A DNA stretch of 64,000 nucleotides, taken from NCBI GenBank assembly GCA_002471275.1, contig DKPQ01000009.1, forward strand, positions 167,522 to 231,521. The letters are read 5' to 3'. Position numbers and translations under genes: made by a program. Positions 56,726 to 64,000 of the stretch are shown piece after piece. The notes under the pieces were generated by a model. It did not search any database, was not told where the DNA came from, and was given only the letters and a program-made list of their open reading frames with translations. Origin of the DNA: Flammeovirgaceae bacterium UBA7330 (GTDB lineage Bacteria > Bacteroidota > Bacteroidia > Cytophagales > Cyclobacteriaceae). Numbering within the stretch: the first letter of the stretch is position 1; every line of letters starts with the position of its first letter.

Positions 56726-58315
56726 TTAATGTTTATACCGTTTCCACTTCTGAGTACGATAAAATGGTCCCAAATAGCCACGGATCATCAAGGTATCATC
56801 ATTTTCCATCCAAAATTTCGCCCAGTAGACAGTGCCATTGGCCGGATCCAAGATGGGACCGTTATTCCAATTCCCGCCATTTTCCTGAAACCCATACATA
56901 AATTTCAATCCCACCACCGGCTTGTCCTTCAGGTAGCCCTCGCATTCCACACAAACCGGGTAATTCCCCTCATGTGGGAGTAAAAACAGCTTCTCAACTG
57001 TACCCACCAGTTCATCATGCTTTACCTGAAGTCGTACATGCGCCTTTACCATCTGGTACCGTTCATCGATGGTCTCCCATAGCCCGCTAATGCCACTACC
57101 CTCTACCCTTCTCCAGTTCTGTGTTCGGTAAAACAAGTCAAACGGTCCACCATATCCTCTTACGCGGAGTTCATCCGGACCTTCAAACCATATTTTACTG
57201 CTATAAACCGTGCCACTTTCCGGGTCAAGTACCTTACCGCCAGTCCATTCATTTCCTGATTTGGAAAAGCTCCAAAGAAATGGAAGCCCCACAACTGGCT
57301 TATTTTTAAAATCTCCAGGACAATTGGTGCAGATGGGATTTTCTCCCTGATTGGATTGAAGAATGATGCTATCAATTTTTCCTTCCCAAGATTGGGTCTC
57401 CGCATTTTCATAAATGCTGATCACGGACAGAGGTGCTCCCGTAGTCTCATTGAAAGTCATCCACTTTCCCTCAGGAGATTGGCCGTAAGCGGAAACTGTC
57501 GAAAGGAGTAATAAAATCAAGACTTTATATTTGGCCAGCTCTGTCTTTTTACGTGATGTGACCTCTTGAAATTGTTCCTCATATCGCTCATCATTGGTTT
57601 TCATCCATTTGTCCCACCATAGAAAATATAAGCCATAATTGCAGTTGAAATAATGGTGGTGCATGTTGTGATGTGTAGTGGTGGTATGCCAGTTGAACCA
57701 CTTATTCTTTATGAAACCTTTGGGGAAAAGCTCAAAGCCCAGATGACCATGTACATTCCGAAGGATCATATAGGTCAGGAAAATGAATAAAGCAAGTCCG
57801 TGAACAGGGAGGAAAGTCAGTATTATGGGTAGTACCAATGCCTGGATCACAGCTTCTATTGGATGGAACGAATACGCAGCCCAGGGAGATGGAATTGTAC
57901 TCATGTGGTGTACTTTGTGTACGTACTTATAGATTCGGGGATGATGCATCCACCGGTGCGTCCAGTAGAAATAAGTGTCGTGAAACCCAATCATGAGGAC
58001 CAGACTCAGAAAAAAGTAGATCCAGCCGTATTCCTGAATGTCACCATAGATATGAAAGTATCCGTGTTTATTGCCCAGATGCACCCCCAGACCGATGGTT
58101 GCGAATATGAGTACGGTGCTCATAGAGTATCGAAACTCAAACCAGAGCCTGGAGGTCCTTGGCCACCTGGACTGAATAAACCGATGTGTTAATCCCTTTT
58201 TCAAGAATATCCAGAAGAGCAGAAAAGCAGTACCTGCCGGAATGAAGTAGCGTAGAAAATCTATTAGAATTACCTTGCCATAAACAGATAATAATTCGTT
58301 GTGAAGTGGTTCCAT
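56726..58315 (-). CDS. Sterol desaturase-like (fatty acid hydroxylase) enzyme fused to two DUF2147 domains
   Basis: Residues 1-245 are a membrane di-iron hydroxylase with four TM segments and the histidine boxes HDTYFYWTHRWMHH (112-125), HKVHH (133-137) and HHNMHHH (215-221). These families hydroxylate or desaturate sterols, carotenoids or fatty acids. After a linker, residues 263-279 (KYKVLILLLLSTVSAYGQ) look like a signal peptide. Two DUF2147 domains follow: 281-400 and 405-529, both with NPICTNCPGDFKNKPVVGLP / YPVCVECEGYLKDKPVVGLK cores and a C-x2-C pair. Total 529 aa, in one frame. This may be a natural fusion or two genes joined by loss of a stop codon. Upstream is an AraC-type gene. Confidence 0.8.
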   Translation of the reverse strand: MEPLHNELLSVYGKVILIDFLRYFIPAGTAFLLFWIFLKKGLTHRFIQSRWPRTSRLWFEFRYSMSTVLIFATIGLGVHLGNKHGYFHIYGDIQEYGWIYFFLSLVLMIGFHDTYFYWTHRWMHHPRIYKYVHKVHHMSTIPSPWAAYSFHPIEAVIQALVLPIILTFLPVHGLALFIFLTYMILRNVHGHLGFELFPKGFIKNKWFNWHTTTTHHNMHHHYFNCNYGLYFLWWDKWMKTNDERYEEQFQEVTSRKKTELAKYKVLILLLLSTVSAYGQSPEGKWMTFNETTGAPLSVISIYENAETQSWEGKIDSIILQSNQGENPICTNCPGDFKNKPVVGLPFLWSFSKSGNEWTGGKVLDPESGTVYSSKIWFEGPDELRVRGYGGPFDLFYRTQNWRRVEGSGISGLWETIDERYQMVKAHVRLQVKHDELVGTVEKLFLLPHEGNYPVCVECEGYLKDKPVVGLKFMYGFQENGGNWNNGPILDPANGTVYWAKFWMENDDTLMIRGYLGPFYRTQKWKRYKH

Positions 58316-58407
58316 AATTTTAGTTTTTATGAACCAAGCTATGGTTGGGTTTTGGTAGTTTCTCTGCAGAGATGAACAATGTTGGCCGATTTTGAAATCG
58401 GCAAGGA

Positions 58408-59412
58408 TTAGTTGCCCAAGTGTTTTTTCCGGTAGTCTGTTGGGGTCAGTCCGGTGGCCAGCTTGAATGCCCGGTTAAAGGGGCCAATGGAATTGAAGCC
58501 GGTCTTGTAGGCAATTTCCAGTACGGTCAGATCCGATTGGGCCGGATCTTTCAGCAAACCGGTGGCTTCCTTGATCCGGTAAGCATTGATGAAATCAATA
58601 AAATTGCGGTATCCCATTTCCTGGTTAATCACCCTCCTTACCCGGTATTCCTGTTCGCCAATAACTTCAGCCAGCTGGCCAATCGTAAGCTTTTCCTTCC
58701 GATACAATTGCTGGTCAAGCATGACTGACTGGATTTTTTCGATGATTTGAGGATGTTGGATGTCTGTACCTTTCTTACGTGTATCAAACAGACGACTTTT
58801 GATAGAGACATTCATCGCAATAAAAAGGGTATTGAAAAGTAATATCGTACTTCTCTGGACCAGTCTGGGCCATTCCTGCTCATCTCTGGACAAACCCAGT
58901 TCGGACAGGATGGTGATAAGTACCACCAACCCAATGAAATAGGTGAAGTATTTCCGCAACCGAATCCTATCCTCATCCAGATCCGTCCGTTTACCGGATT
59001 GTGCTTCGATGATGGCCAGCACAATGAAAAAGAGCGAAATCGTCCTTCCCACTATGGCTGTCATTTTATCCCATTGTGTGAAACCGACAAGCAAGTAAAG
59101 CCCATAATAGAGCAACGTAGTGGATACAAGGTAAATCAAAAGCCTGTTGAAAGGGATGGGATCGTCATTAAAAAGTGTTCGTGCCACCAGCCAGAAAGAA
59201 AACGGAAGCAAAAACGGACCCAGCAGAAGGATCCCCTTTAATATTGGATCATTTACAAGATCGATGATCAGGTAAAAGAGGACACACCCGATAAACCCGG
59301 TAATTGCAAAAGCACCCCTGACCTTTTCTCTGTCTTTGATTATTAGTATGACCGAAAGGATCAGACTATATGCAGCCAGGTAGTTTATATAGGAATAAAT
59401 AGCCTCCGTCAC
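58408..59412 (-). CDS. AraC-family regulator with N-terminal membrane domain
   Basis: Residues 1-200 hold about six to seven TM segments (LAAYSLILSVILIIK, GCVLFYLIIDLVNDPILKGI, FTYFIGLVVLITILSELGLS). The C-terminal 110 residues are an AraC helix-turn-helix pair (KLTIGQLAEVIGEQEYRVRR, VLEIAYKTGFNSIGPFNRAF then KLATGLTPTDYRKK). Such membrane AraC proteins sense envelope signals. It starts with GTG at 59412. It is upstream of and co-directional with the sterol desaturase-DUF2147 gene, 92 bases away, so it probably controls it. Confidence 0.88.
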   Translation of the reverse strand: MTEAIYSYINYLAAYSLILSVILIIKDREKVRGAFAITGFIGCVLFYLIIDLVNDPILKGILLLGPFLLPFSFWLVARTLFNDDPIPFNRLLIYLVSTTLLYYGLYLLVGFTQWDKMTAIVGRTISLFFIVLAIIEAQSGKRTDLDEDRIRLRKYFTYFIGLVVLITILSELGLSRDEQEWPRLVQRSTILLFNTLFIAMNVSIKSRLFDTRKKGTDIQHPQIIEKIQSVMLDQQLYRKEKLTIGQLAEVIGEQEYRVRRVINQEMGYRNFIDFINAYRIKEATGLLKDPAQSDLTVLEIAYKTGFNSIGPFNRAFKLATGLTPTDYRKKHLGN

Positions 59413-59461
59413 TTTATAAAGCTAAAAATAAAAGAACCAATCTTTCTGAAGGTTCTTATGT

Positions 59462-60655
59462 TTAATTCATTCTAAGTGATATAATTAGTGCTGACACCAG
59501 GGTAATTGCACCAATCAATAGTACGGCAATTTCAATTCCAAAAAAGTCAGCCGTTATGCCCGTGGCAATCGCCCCGATCGCATAACCCAGGTCCCGCCAC
59601 AACCTAAATACCCCGATACTATTGGCGCGTTGTTGTGGGTGGGTATAGTCGGCAATGGCTGCCAGAAAGGTTGGATAGACCACAGCCGTACCGATTCCCA
59701 GTAGAATACTTAACAGGGTGAACTGTGCAAAAGAATCCATAAAAATCATAGCTATAATTGCGGCACCCTGCATTGCCATGCCCCAGAACAGCATGTGTTT
59801 TTTCACCCAGATATCCGCCAGCTTACCAGTGATAAGTTGTCCCAATCCCCATACTAATGGATAAATAGCTACTACTTTTCCAACTTCGGCTATACTGAAA
59901 CCCTTGCTGGCCAACAGCATAGGAAACAGACCCCATATCATCCCATCATTCAGGTTATTGACCAATCCAGCTTGTGTGATGGAACCGAGATTCGGATTTA
60001 ACCAGGATGTTTCCGCGAAGATGTTCTTCAGCTTCCGAACCTGGCTTACTTCGGTTTCCGAATGGACGTGATGCACCGTATCTCTAACAAAAAAATAGCT
60101 TAGGACTAAGCCGGCAACTGCAAAGCCAATACCCAGATAGAAAGGATATGGACGCAGGCCATATTCGGAAGCCATCCAGCCTGTGAGAAAAGCCACCAAG
60201 CCCACAGCCAGGTAGCCTGCCGATTCATTCAACCCCATGGCGAGCCCCCGGTTTTTGTCACCTACCAGGTCAATTTTCATGACGACGGTGCTGGACCAGG
60301 TTAGGCCCTGATTGATCCCCAGTAAGATGTTGGCTGCGATGATCCAGTTCCAGCTCGTTGCATAAATCAGGATAAGTGGCACAGGAAGTCCTATTAACCA
60401 GCCAATTACAAGTAGGTTCTTACGTCCGATCCTGCTGGCAAAGGCGCCGGTATAATAGTTGGTGATGGCCTTGGAGATACCAAATACGACAATGAATGAA
60501 AGAATGGCTGTCTTCGCTGCGATACCAAAGTCCGCTTCGGCGATCTGAGGAAGAATGGTACGCTCCAATCCAACCATGCCCCCCACAAAGCCATTAATGA
60601 TGACCAGTATGGTGAATTGCTTCCAGTTTTCTTTTAGTCCTAATTTAACGTTCAT
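59462..60655 (-). CDS. MFS transporter
   Basis: The 397-residue protein has 12 TM segments and MFS loop motifs: GAFASRIGRKNLLVIGWLIG in the first half (loop 2-3) and ITGKLADIWVKKHMLFWGMA in the second. The centre has a His-rich loop (RDTVHHVHSETEV). It starts 15 bases after the rhodanese-MBL gene stop and belongs to the same operon. In related clusters such transporters sit with persulfide/sulfur detoxification genes, so export of a sulfur compound or a toxic anion is possible. Confidence 0.88.
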   Translation of the reverse strand: MNVKLGLKENWKQFTILVIINGFVGGMVGLERTILPQIAEADFGIAAKTAILSFIVVFGISKAITNYYTGAFASRIGRKNLLVIGWLIGLPVPLILIYATSWNWIIAANILLGINQGLTWSSTVVMKIDLVGDKNRGLAMGLNESAGYLAVGLVAFLTGWMASEYGLRPYPFYLGIGFAVAGLVLSYFFVRDTVHHVHSETEVSQVRKLKNIFAETSWLNPNLGSITQAGLVNNLNDGMIWGLFPMLLASKGFSIAEVGKVVAIYPLVWGLGQLITGKLADIWVKKHMLFWGMAMQGAAIIAMIFMDSFAQFTLLSILLGIGTAVVYPTFLAAIADYTHPQQRANSIGVFRLWRDLGYAIGAIATGITADFFGIEIAVLLIGAITLVSALIISLRMN

Positions 60656-60670
60656 GGTTTAGGATATAGC

Positions 60671-61762
60671 TCAACGATTGGCCCCTACTTCCAGATCAAG
60701 TGTATTTATATCCTTGAAATCTCCGGAAATGTTTTTTTCAACGATTTTTAGGTAGTTTTCGGGTGGATCCGGAATCCTTTTAAGCAAATATTGGATGAAC
60801 TCCTGTTCGTCTTTTTTGAGCAAAGGGAGGTCCTGCATTATATCTTTTAATGAAGACTGAATGGGTTGATGGTCAAATGCTACAGGTTGGCTAGTGTGAC
60901 CAGGCATCACAATAATTGAACCGTCCAGTCGAATAAGCTTCCGGATAGAATAGTAAAGCATGATTGCTTTCTTATCAGCCTCTTCCCTATCAGCTTTCAG
61001 GTCCGGCCTTCCCACTCCATTGGTAAACAGGGTATCGCCAGTGAGAAGCACCTTGTTATCAATCAGATAACTTGTACTCTCAAATGTATGACCGGGTGTT
61101 CCTATAGCTCTAACTTTTATCTTACCAAGGCTAATAATGTCTCCGTCTGCTATTGAGTTGAACGGATATTTTAATTTGTCATTGGCAGGTATAGAAGGTT
61201 TATTCCCGTTCTTTTCTGCAAGTTCTTTTGTTCTGCTCAGATGATCCGCATGTATGTGGGTATCTGTGGCGTATTTGAGGTTCAGTCTGTTCTGATCCAG
61301 GTGGTCCTGATAAACCTCCACAGGCAAAGAAGCGTCGATAACCAGGGCTTCATCAAGTGAGATGATCAAATAGGATAGACATCCCTTTCCAGTGCGCCTG
61401 AATTGAATGATCTTAAAGCCATCGAAGGCGTTGTCAGCAGTATTCCAGGAAAGCCTCCAGGTTCTCATGCCCCCTTGGAGGCTGTACGCTTCATATCCCG
61501 AATTTTGCAACATTTTGGCTGCAATCAAACTGGTCTTTCCACCGGCACATACAGTGACTACAGGAATAGATTTATCCCATTCCATCGATTTGAACGTTTT
61601 GGGATTATTCTTCTTCAACTCGCTGTAGACATCGACATGAATACTGCCGGGAATCTTCCATTCCTCGCGTTCATTGAGCGGTCTTACATCAAGAACATTT
61701 ACTTTTTTGCCGGAATCCAGCCAATCTCTAAGTGTTTTGGTACTGATCTCTCTTTGCCCCAT
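60671..61762 (-). CDS. Rhodanese-metallo-beta-lactamase fusion (persulfide dioxygenase-like)
   Basis: ATG at 61762 is preferred over the TTG at 61804. The N-terminal rhodanese domain (about 1-105) has VLDVRPLNEREEWKIPGSIH and the active-site loop VTVCAGGKTSLIAAKML. The metallo-beta-lactamase domain follows with THIHADHLSRTKELAEK (HxHxDH), GTPGHTFESTSYLI, LLTGDTLFTNGVGRPDL and VMPGHTSQP. This is the layout of ethylmalonic encephalopathy protein (ETHE1)-like persulfide dioxygenases fused to rhodanese. It detoxifies sulfide or glutathione persulfide. It stands between the split Crp/Fnr gene and an MFS transporter. Confidence 0.88.
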   Translation of the reverse strand: MGQREISTKTLRDWLDSGKKVNVLDVRPLNEREEWKIPGSIHVDVYSELKKNNPKTFKSMEWDKSIPVVTVCAGGKTSLIAAKMLQNSGYEAYSLQGGMRTWRLSWNTADNAFDGFKIIQFRRTGKGCLSYLIISLDEALVIDASLPVEVYQDHLDQNRLNLKYATDTHIHADHLSRTKELAEKNGNKPSIPANDKLKYPFNSIADGDIISLGKIKVRAIGTPGHTFESTSYLIDNKVLLTGDTLFTNGVGRPDLKADREEADKKAIMLYYSIRKLIRLDGSIIVMPGHTSQPVAFDHQPIQSSLKDIMQDLPLLKKDEQEFIQYLLKRIPDPPENYLKIVEKNISGDFKDINTLDLEVGANR

Positions 61763-61827
61763 TGTATCGGTGTTTTCTACAAAGGACTGGGTTGTCCGGA
61801 TCAATTCCTTTTACAATTGTTAAATAA

Positions 61828-62114
61828 TCAGGGAATTGAACTTCTGATCCGACTCAGACTTACCTGGGTGATACCCAAATAGGAAGCAATATGTTTCAAT
61901 GGAATTTCTCTAACCACCGCAGAGGATTTTTCGATCAGCAAATTATATCGTTCTTCAGCGGAGTGGAACTGAAGGCTTTCGAGTCTATTGATTGTATCAA
62001 CATAGGATCTTTCTACTACCTTTCTGAAGAGTCTTTCCACCTGATGATGCTGGTCAAACAGTTTAAAAAGTGGACCGGAAGGAATAGCAATAAACGAGGT
62101 ATCACTTAATGCCT
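61828..62114 (-). pseudogene. Crp/Fnr-family regulator, 3' exon, split by group II intron
   Basis: From the intron border at 62114 the frame continues QALSDTSFIAIPSGPLFKLF, then HHQVERLFRKVVERSYVDTI and IPLKHIASYLGITQVSLSRI, ending RSSIP. This is the C-terminal half of a Crp/Fnr regulator (dimer helix and helix-turn-helix). The 5' exon begins at 63994 (only GCCATAC is inside the window). Joining GCC ATA C|AG GCA TTA restores one frame, AIQAL, so splicing would rebuild the protein. It would regulate the rhodanese-MBL and MFS genes just downstream. Confidence 0.8.
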
Positions 62115-62154
62115 GTCGAGTAGGTAAGGGGAATTTCACCCCAAACCTCTCACA

Positions 62155-62188
62155 GAACCGTGCTTGATAGTCTCCCATCACACGGCTC
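62155..62188 (-). ncRNA. Group II intron domain V catalytic hairpin
   Basis: On the minus strand the 34 bases start GAGCCGTGTG and end AAGCACGGTTC, forming a long stem with a GGGAGACTAT upper part, the conserved domain V with its AGC triad. It lies about 20 bases downstream of the maturase stop. Domain VI with the branch-point region follows at about 62116-62150. Confidence 0.82.
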
Positions 62189-62209
62189 CTCATATACAAA
62201 TCTAATCCG

Positions 62210-63469
62210 TTAGTTAGCATATCCAAGCTGCCAGTGATAAAACAGGTTCGGGTATTGTTTCCTCACCCTATCCAACCATGCATAGGCTTTTCGAATATTA
62301 TTCCTGTAACGTTTATACCTATCCTTTGCCCACCTCATCAGTCTGGTACGTAGTACGTAAAACACCTTGTCCAGTTCATATCCCCGGAATCGACCGTAAT
62401 AATGTACCCACCCTCTGATATATGGGTTCAATTGTTGAGCGATGTAGACTATACGATTACAGGAAGTCCGCTGGATATCCATCTTCCTGATGGTGTCAAG
62501 TATCCTTGAGCGTGACTGAATACTCATTGCGCAGTCATATCCCAGAAACAGTTCTCCTGTCTTCCGGTGTTTGCTCGTGCGCGGCTGAAAGCTAAAACCC
62601 AGAAAGTCAAATTTGACCACCGGATATTTGCCCCGTCTTTTTGAGTCCCTACAGTAAACAATCCTGGTCTTTTCACCATGCATTTCCAATCCACAGCTTC
62701 TCAGCCGTGTCTCCAGATTATCCTTCAACGCTCTTACCTCTGCCTCCGACTGGCAATGTATCACCACATCATCAGCATATCGTTCAAACTTCATTTCAGG
62801 ATAATGCTTCTCCAGCCATGCATCTAGCGTATAGTGAAGGTAGATATTAGCCAGTAATGGACTGATCACGCCACCCTGTGGAGTGCCCTTTCTTCTGGCT
62901 ACTTCTCTACCATCCAACTCTCTGACAGGAACGGTCAACCATCGTTGGATGTACATCATTATCCAACGCTCAGGAATATGACGTTCCAAAGCCTTAAGCA
63001 TTTTCTCATGGTCTATGTTATCAAAGAATCCTTTGATATCCAGATCCAACACCCAATTGTATCGCCAACAATTTGTGCGTGCTGCTTCTAATGCTGCATG
63101 CGCACTCTTATTGGGTCGATAGCCATAGGAGCTTTCATGAAACAGTGCTTCAAACCTCGGTTCTATCAACCTCCTGATCACCGTTTGCGCTACCCTGTCG
63201 CTAATGGTTGGAATGCCCAATGGTCGTTTTCCTCCATCTGTCTTGGTGATCTCCACGCGCTTTACAGCTGATGGAAAATAACTGCCAGACGACAGACGAT
63301 TCCAGACTTTGTACAGCTCGCGACTCTTGCATTTGGAATACAATTCCATACTCAGATCATCGATCCCTGCACTTTTGCCTTTCTTCTTCACTTCCAAATA
63401 CGCTTCCCAAACCATCTCTTTGGTAATAGGTATTGATTTTGTCTGCTCAAATAATATCATCCTCTTCAT
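62210..63469 (-). CDS. ltrA: Group II intron reverse transcriptase/maturase
   Basis: The 419-residue protein has the RT blocks: GIDDLSMELY, GKRPLGIPTISDRVAQTVIR, SYGYRPNKSAHAALEAART, DLDIKGFFDNIDHEKM, GTPQGGVISPLLANIYLHYT, and the catalytic YADDVVIHC (231-239). A maturase/thumb region follows (RGWVHYYGRFRGYELDKVFY) and a basic C-terminus with LRTRLMRWAKDRYKRY. There is no HNH endonuclease domain, typical of the shorter group II classes. It supports splicing and retrohoming of its own intron. It looks full length and intact. Confidence 0.95.
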   Translation of the reverse strand: MKRMILFEQTKSIPITKEMVWEAYLEVKKKGKSAGIDDLSMELYSKCKSRELYKVWNRLSSGSYFPSAVKRVEITKTDGGKRPLGIPTISDRVAQTVIRRLIEPRFEALFHESSYGYRPNKSAHAALEAARTNCWRYNWVLDLDIKGFFDNIDHEKMLKALERHIPERWIMMYIQRWLTVPVRELDGREVARRKGTPQGGVISPLLANIYLHYTLDAWLEKHYPEMKFERYADDVVIHCQSEAEVRALKDNLETRLRSCGLEMHGEKTRIVYCRDSKRRGKYPVVKFDFLGFSFQPRTSKHRKTGELFLGYDCAMSIQSRSRILDTIRKMDIQRTSCNRIVYIAQQLNPYIRGWVHYYGRFRGYELDKVFYVLRTRLMRWAKDRYKRYRNNIRKAYAWLDRVRKQYPNLFYHWQLGYAN

Positions 63470-64000
63470 TGAGTTGTATCCTTTTAGCTGACTGTATATG
63501 TCGACTCCTTCGCTCCTCTTCCATTACAGAAGTTTCATTACTACTACGAGTCGATCCGCCCCTATCTGATCCCTTGGTATTCAGCCTCTAGTTTGTTCCT
63601 ATTGTACTTTTCCCTTAGCATTATCAGACAGGTTCTTGGGTTCCATAGCTAAGCCTGTATAAAGTTCACGCCTCCTATATGACGCCTGCCGTATAGCCAA
63701 AACTCAGATATCCACTATACTCCTTATGAGACCCATACTTTTCTCACTTTTGACAGATTATTACACGTTCTCGACACTTCTTCAGAGGTTCACTCTCGTT
63801 CGTCTCCTTTATACATACCTGGGTATTTCTTGAATACCCTTTTCCATAACGCTCACTACCACGGCTCTTTACCACAGCAGCTTATGGTGGTTTGGTGCAC
63901 CCTTCTGATAGACTACACCGATGGGTCGGTTCCATCATCTTAACTATAGTTGCGCATATTGCAAATCAGCTTAGCAACATGCTCCCAACACACGTATGGC

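Larger units (their letters stand above)
62115..63993 (-). mobile_element. Group II intron, about 1.88 kb, inserted in a Crp/Fnr gene
   Basis: The intron runs from GTGTG at 63993 (minus strand, matching the GTGYG 5' consensus) to a 3' end in GAC at 62115. It contains the reverse transcriptase-maturase gene at 62210-63469, with RNA sequence before (63470-63993, domains I to III) and after (domains V/VI, 62115-62200). Domain V is recognised at 62155-62188. The borders are chosen because removing the segment restores the reading frame of the Crp/Fnr gene; border positions may be off by one or two bases. Confidence 0.82.

Noticed and set aside
61828..62226. A 132-aa protein starting MDMLTNGLDLYMRS
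   Set aside because: Its first ~37 codons come from the intron domain V/VI RNA; only the part from 62114 down is Crp/Fnr exon.
1..64000. CRISPR arrays, toxin-antitoxin pairs or restriction systems
   Set aside because: No regularly spaced repeats and no nuclease-methylase or paired toxin-antitoxin genes were seen on either strand.

Overview
The window looks like chromosome from a member of the Bacteroidota, most likely Cytophagales-like. The evidence is a PorU-type sortase of the type IX secretion system, SusC/FecA-style TonB receptors with an N-terminal carboxypeptidase-like domain, lineage-restricted families (DUF4856, DUF6660, GDCCVxC), TAnnTTTG-type -7 promoter elements, and a general lack of Shine-Dalgarno sequences. 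No rRNA, tRNA or CRISPR array was seen. Most of the window is an accessory region specialised in metals. It carries intact transport and efflux genes interleaved with truncated, frameshifted and chimeric gene remnants.

Layout. 1-4.7 kb: a gene cut by the window edge, a PP-loop (PAPS-reductase-like) protein, unrecognised membrane and lipoprotein genes, and a GIY-YIG protein. 4.7-6.5 kb: xseA-xseB (exonuclease VII), with a tandemly repeated helical segment in XseA. 6.7-10.3 kb: a DtxR/MntR-type repressor divergent from a di-haem oxidoreductase - Rieske lipoprotein - outer-membrane porin operon, with a 22-bp palindrome on the promoter. 10.3-13.4 kb: a mer-like operon (ArsR regulator with two matching operators, MerT-MerP fusion, GDCCVxC protein, disulfide oxidoreductase, CsoR-type regulator). 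13.4-19.6 kb (minus strand): DUF4856 - imelysin - HTTM - TonB receptor, an iron-uptake-type operon. 19.7-20.4 kb: a LuxR-type response regulator. 20.5-23.0 kb: a second thiol/metal operon (thioredoxin-like, Cys-rich four-helix bundle, MerT/MerC-like membrane protein, outer-membrane protein, secreted HMA protein). It is followed by a frameshifted merT joined to a copA tail. 23.8-27.3 kb: porU.

27.6-28.3 kb holds a helix-turn-helix gene fused to a decayed second copy of the porin. 28.3-47.6 kb is a long co-directional metal block. It contains Fur paralogue 1, DUF6660, CzcA-CzcC fusion, CzcB, a frameshifted four-helix-bundle gene inside inverted repeats, a PII-like protein, a zinc-ribbon protein, SPFH, SHOCT, a membrane AlbA_2 protein, a YceI-like protein, Fur paralogue 2, a P1B-2 ATPase, cytochrome c-FTR1, bestrophin, MgtC, a P1B-4 ATPase and Fur paralogue 3. 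At 47.6-50.5 kb about 86 bp are directly repeated around a 2-kb cassette that carries DUF302, DUF4386 and thioesterase genes plus the tail of a second P1B-4 ATPase. 50.5-53.4 kb contains an internally deleted nhaA and three joined gene fragments (CDF, cation-transporter-like, czcB tail), then an intact second CzcA at 53.4-56.5 kb and a terminator hairpin.

The right end is on the minus strand: Crp/Fnr regulator, rhodanese-metallo-beta-lactamase protein, MFS transporter, membrane AraC regulator, and a sterol-desaturase-like enzyme fused to two DUF2147 domains. The Crp/Fnr gene is split by a complete-looking group II intron of about 1.88 kb.

How the parts fit: metal-sensing repressors (DtxR, ArsR, CsoR and three Fur paralogues) sit beside import systems for iron (TonB/imelysin, FTR1), cytoplasmic-membrane exporters (P1B ATPases, CDF, Czc RND), periplasmic and cytoplasmic metal-binding proteins, and outer-membrane channels. 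Repeated broken copies of the same families show active recombination within the block. All functional calls come from reading motifs and context; no database search was run.
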